DNA of 6,166 nt from Gammaproteobacteria bacterium. Lineage in GTDB: Bacteria > Pseudomonadota > Gammaproteobacteria > Steroidobacterales > Woeseiaceae. Below are positions 5,370 through 6,166 of this stretch, piece after piece; positions within the stretch are counted from its first letter, which is position 1; every line of letters starts with the position of its first letter. A program made the translations under genes and the position numbers. Below the pieces are notes generated by a model that saw nothing but the letters and a program-made list of their open reading frames with translations, was not told the DNA's origin and did not search any database. The DNA lies in assembly GCA_003645495.1 (NCBI GenBank), contig QNFK01000128.1, forward strand, positions 1-6,166. Direction: 5' to 3'.

Positions 5370-6166
5370 CTAACCCCGCCGCGCCAGTTCCATTTTAGCC
5401 AGGGAATTGCGATGCACCTCGTCCGGACCATCCGCCAGACGTAGCGTCCTTGCACCGGCCCAGGCCGCTGCAAGGCCGAAATCGTCACACACGCCGGCGC
5501 CACCATGAACCTGTACCGCACGGTCAATAACCCGCAGTGCCATGGAGGGTGCTACCACTTTGATCATCGCTATTTCACTGCGCGCTACCTTATTGCCGGC
5601 CTTGTCCATCATGTCTGCTGCCTTCAGTGTCAGCAAGCGTGCCTGATCGATCTCAATCCTTGAATCGGCGATCGCCTCGCGGACCACCCCCTGCGCAGAC
5701 AACGGCCGGCCAAATGCAATCCGTTCGTTCGCACGATCGCACATATTCTCCAGCGCTCGCTCCGCCATGCCAATAAGCCGCATGCAGTGATGGATCCTGC
5801 CAGGCCCGAGTCTCCCCTGCGCTATCTCAAAGCCGCGGCCCTCGCCAAGCAGCAAGTTATCCGTTGGCACCCGTACATCTTTAAACGCCATCTCTGCATG
5901 ACCATGCGGTGCATCGTCGTAGCCGTATACCGTCAGCGGCCTGACAACTTCGACACCCGGAGTCTCCATCGGCACCAGGATCATCGATTGCTGACTGTGT
6001 CGGTCTGCTTCCGGATCTGTCTTGCCCATGAAAATCAGGATTTTGCAGCGCGGATCCATGGCGCCCGAGGTCCACCATTTTTTCCCGTTTATGACGTACT
6101 CATCACCGTCACGAACGATAGTGGCGCGAATATTCGTTGCATCAGAAGACGCAACGTCAGGCTCGG
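5370..6166 (-). CDS. Acyl-CoA dehydrogenase family protein, N-terminus cut off by window edge
   Basis: The frame is open from the right edge to TAG at 5370-5372 and gives 264 residues of a family usually about 400 long. The ATG at 6059 is internal: the family sequence continues upstream of it as EPDVASSDATNI and YVINGKKWW. The protein would be an FAD-dependent oxidoreductase that makes the alpha-beta double bond in an acyl-CoA. Visible marks, numbered from the first complete codon, are EPDVASSDATNI (1-12, flavin and substrate region), GYDDAPHGHAEMAF (81-94), RLGPGRIHHCMRLIG (118-132), QVHGGAGV (218-225) and ADGPDEVHR (244-252). These resemble the ACAD10/ACAD11-like branch. The position that holds the catalytic Glu in medium-chain enzymes (the EGT motif) appears to be Asp in ADGPDE, as I recall is usual for this branch. 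Substrate length cannot be told. It is on the same strand as the TonB-type operon but 376 bases away, and probably unrelated in function. Confidence 0.93.
   Translation of the reverse strand, partial: EPDVASSDATNIRATIVRDGDEYVINGKKWWTSGAMDPRCKILIFMGKTDPEADRHSQQSMILVPMETPGVEVVRPLTVYGYDDAPHGHAEMAFKDVRVPTDNLLLGEGRGFEIAQGRLGPGRIHHCMRLIGMAERALENMCDRANERIAFGRPLSAQGVVREAIADSRIEIDQARLLTLKAADMMDKAGNKVARSEIAMIKVVAPSMALRVIDRAVQVHGGAGVCDDFGLAAAWAGARTLRLADGPDEVHRNSLAKMELARRG

Noticed and set aside
6057..6059. ATG at 6059 as the start of the acyl-CoA dehydrogenase
   Set aside because: The conserved family sequence continues upstream without a break to the window edge, so this Met is internal.

Overview
The window carries a minus-strand gene cluster that I read as a TonB2-type energy-transduction operon, plus the 3' part of an unrelated acyl-CoA dehydrogenase gene at the right edge. 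The gene order in the direction of transcription (right to left) is DUF3450 protein, TtpC-like MotA/TolQ/ExbB channel protein, short ExbB, ExbD, TonB and a TPR protein. This is the order known for TonB2-type systems of Vibrio and many other, mostly marine, Gammaproteobacteria. The window therefore suggests a gammaproteobacterium, but I cannot name a genus.

Layout. Positions 1-1140 hold an exported TPR-repeat protein that runs off the left edge without a stop. Positions 1178-1783 hold TonB, 1870-2277 ExbD, 2290-2817 ExbB, 2837-4195 the TtpC-like protein and 4199-4993 the DUF3450 protein. Gaps inside the operon are 3, 19, 12, 86 and 37 bases, and each gene has a visible Shine-Dalgarno sequence. 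Positions 4994-5369 are a 376-base gap with no convincing gene, which most likely contains the operon promoter. Positions 5370-6166 encode the C-terminal two thirds of an acyl-CoA dehydrogenase whose N-terminus lies beyond the right edge.

How the genes work together. ExbB, ExbD and probably TtpC form inner-membrane proton-driven complexes that energise TonB. TonB then spans the periplasm to drive outer-membrane receptors. TtpC has a large periplasmic coiled-coil domain, and the DUF3450 protein and TPR protein are both predicted periplasmic. This suggests a periplasmic assembly around the motor, although the roles of the last two are not established. No TonB-dependent receptor lies in the window, so the transported substrate cannot be inferred.

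The most unusual points are two. First, the ExbD amber stop is followed in the same frame by 29 open codons that end in a stop overlapping the TonB start codon. Second, ExbB and TtpC share a nearly identical 39-base segment. The system itself is a known type and not a new one.
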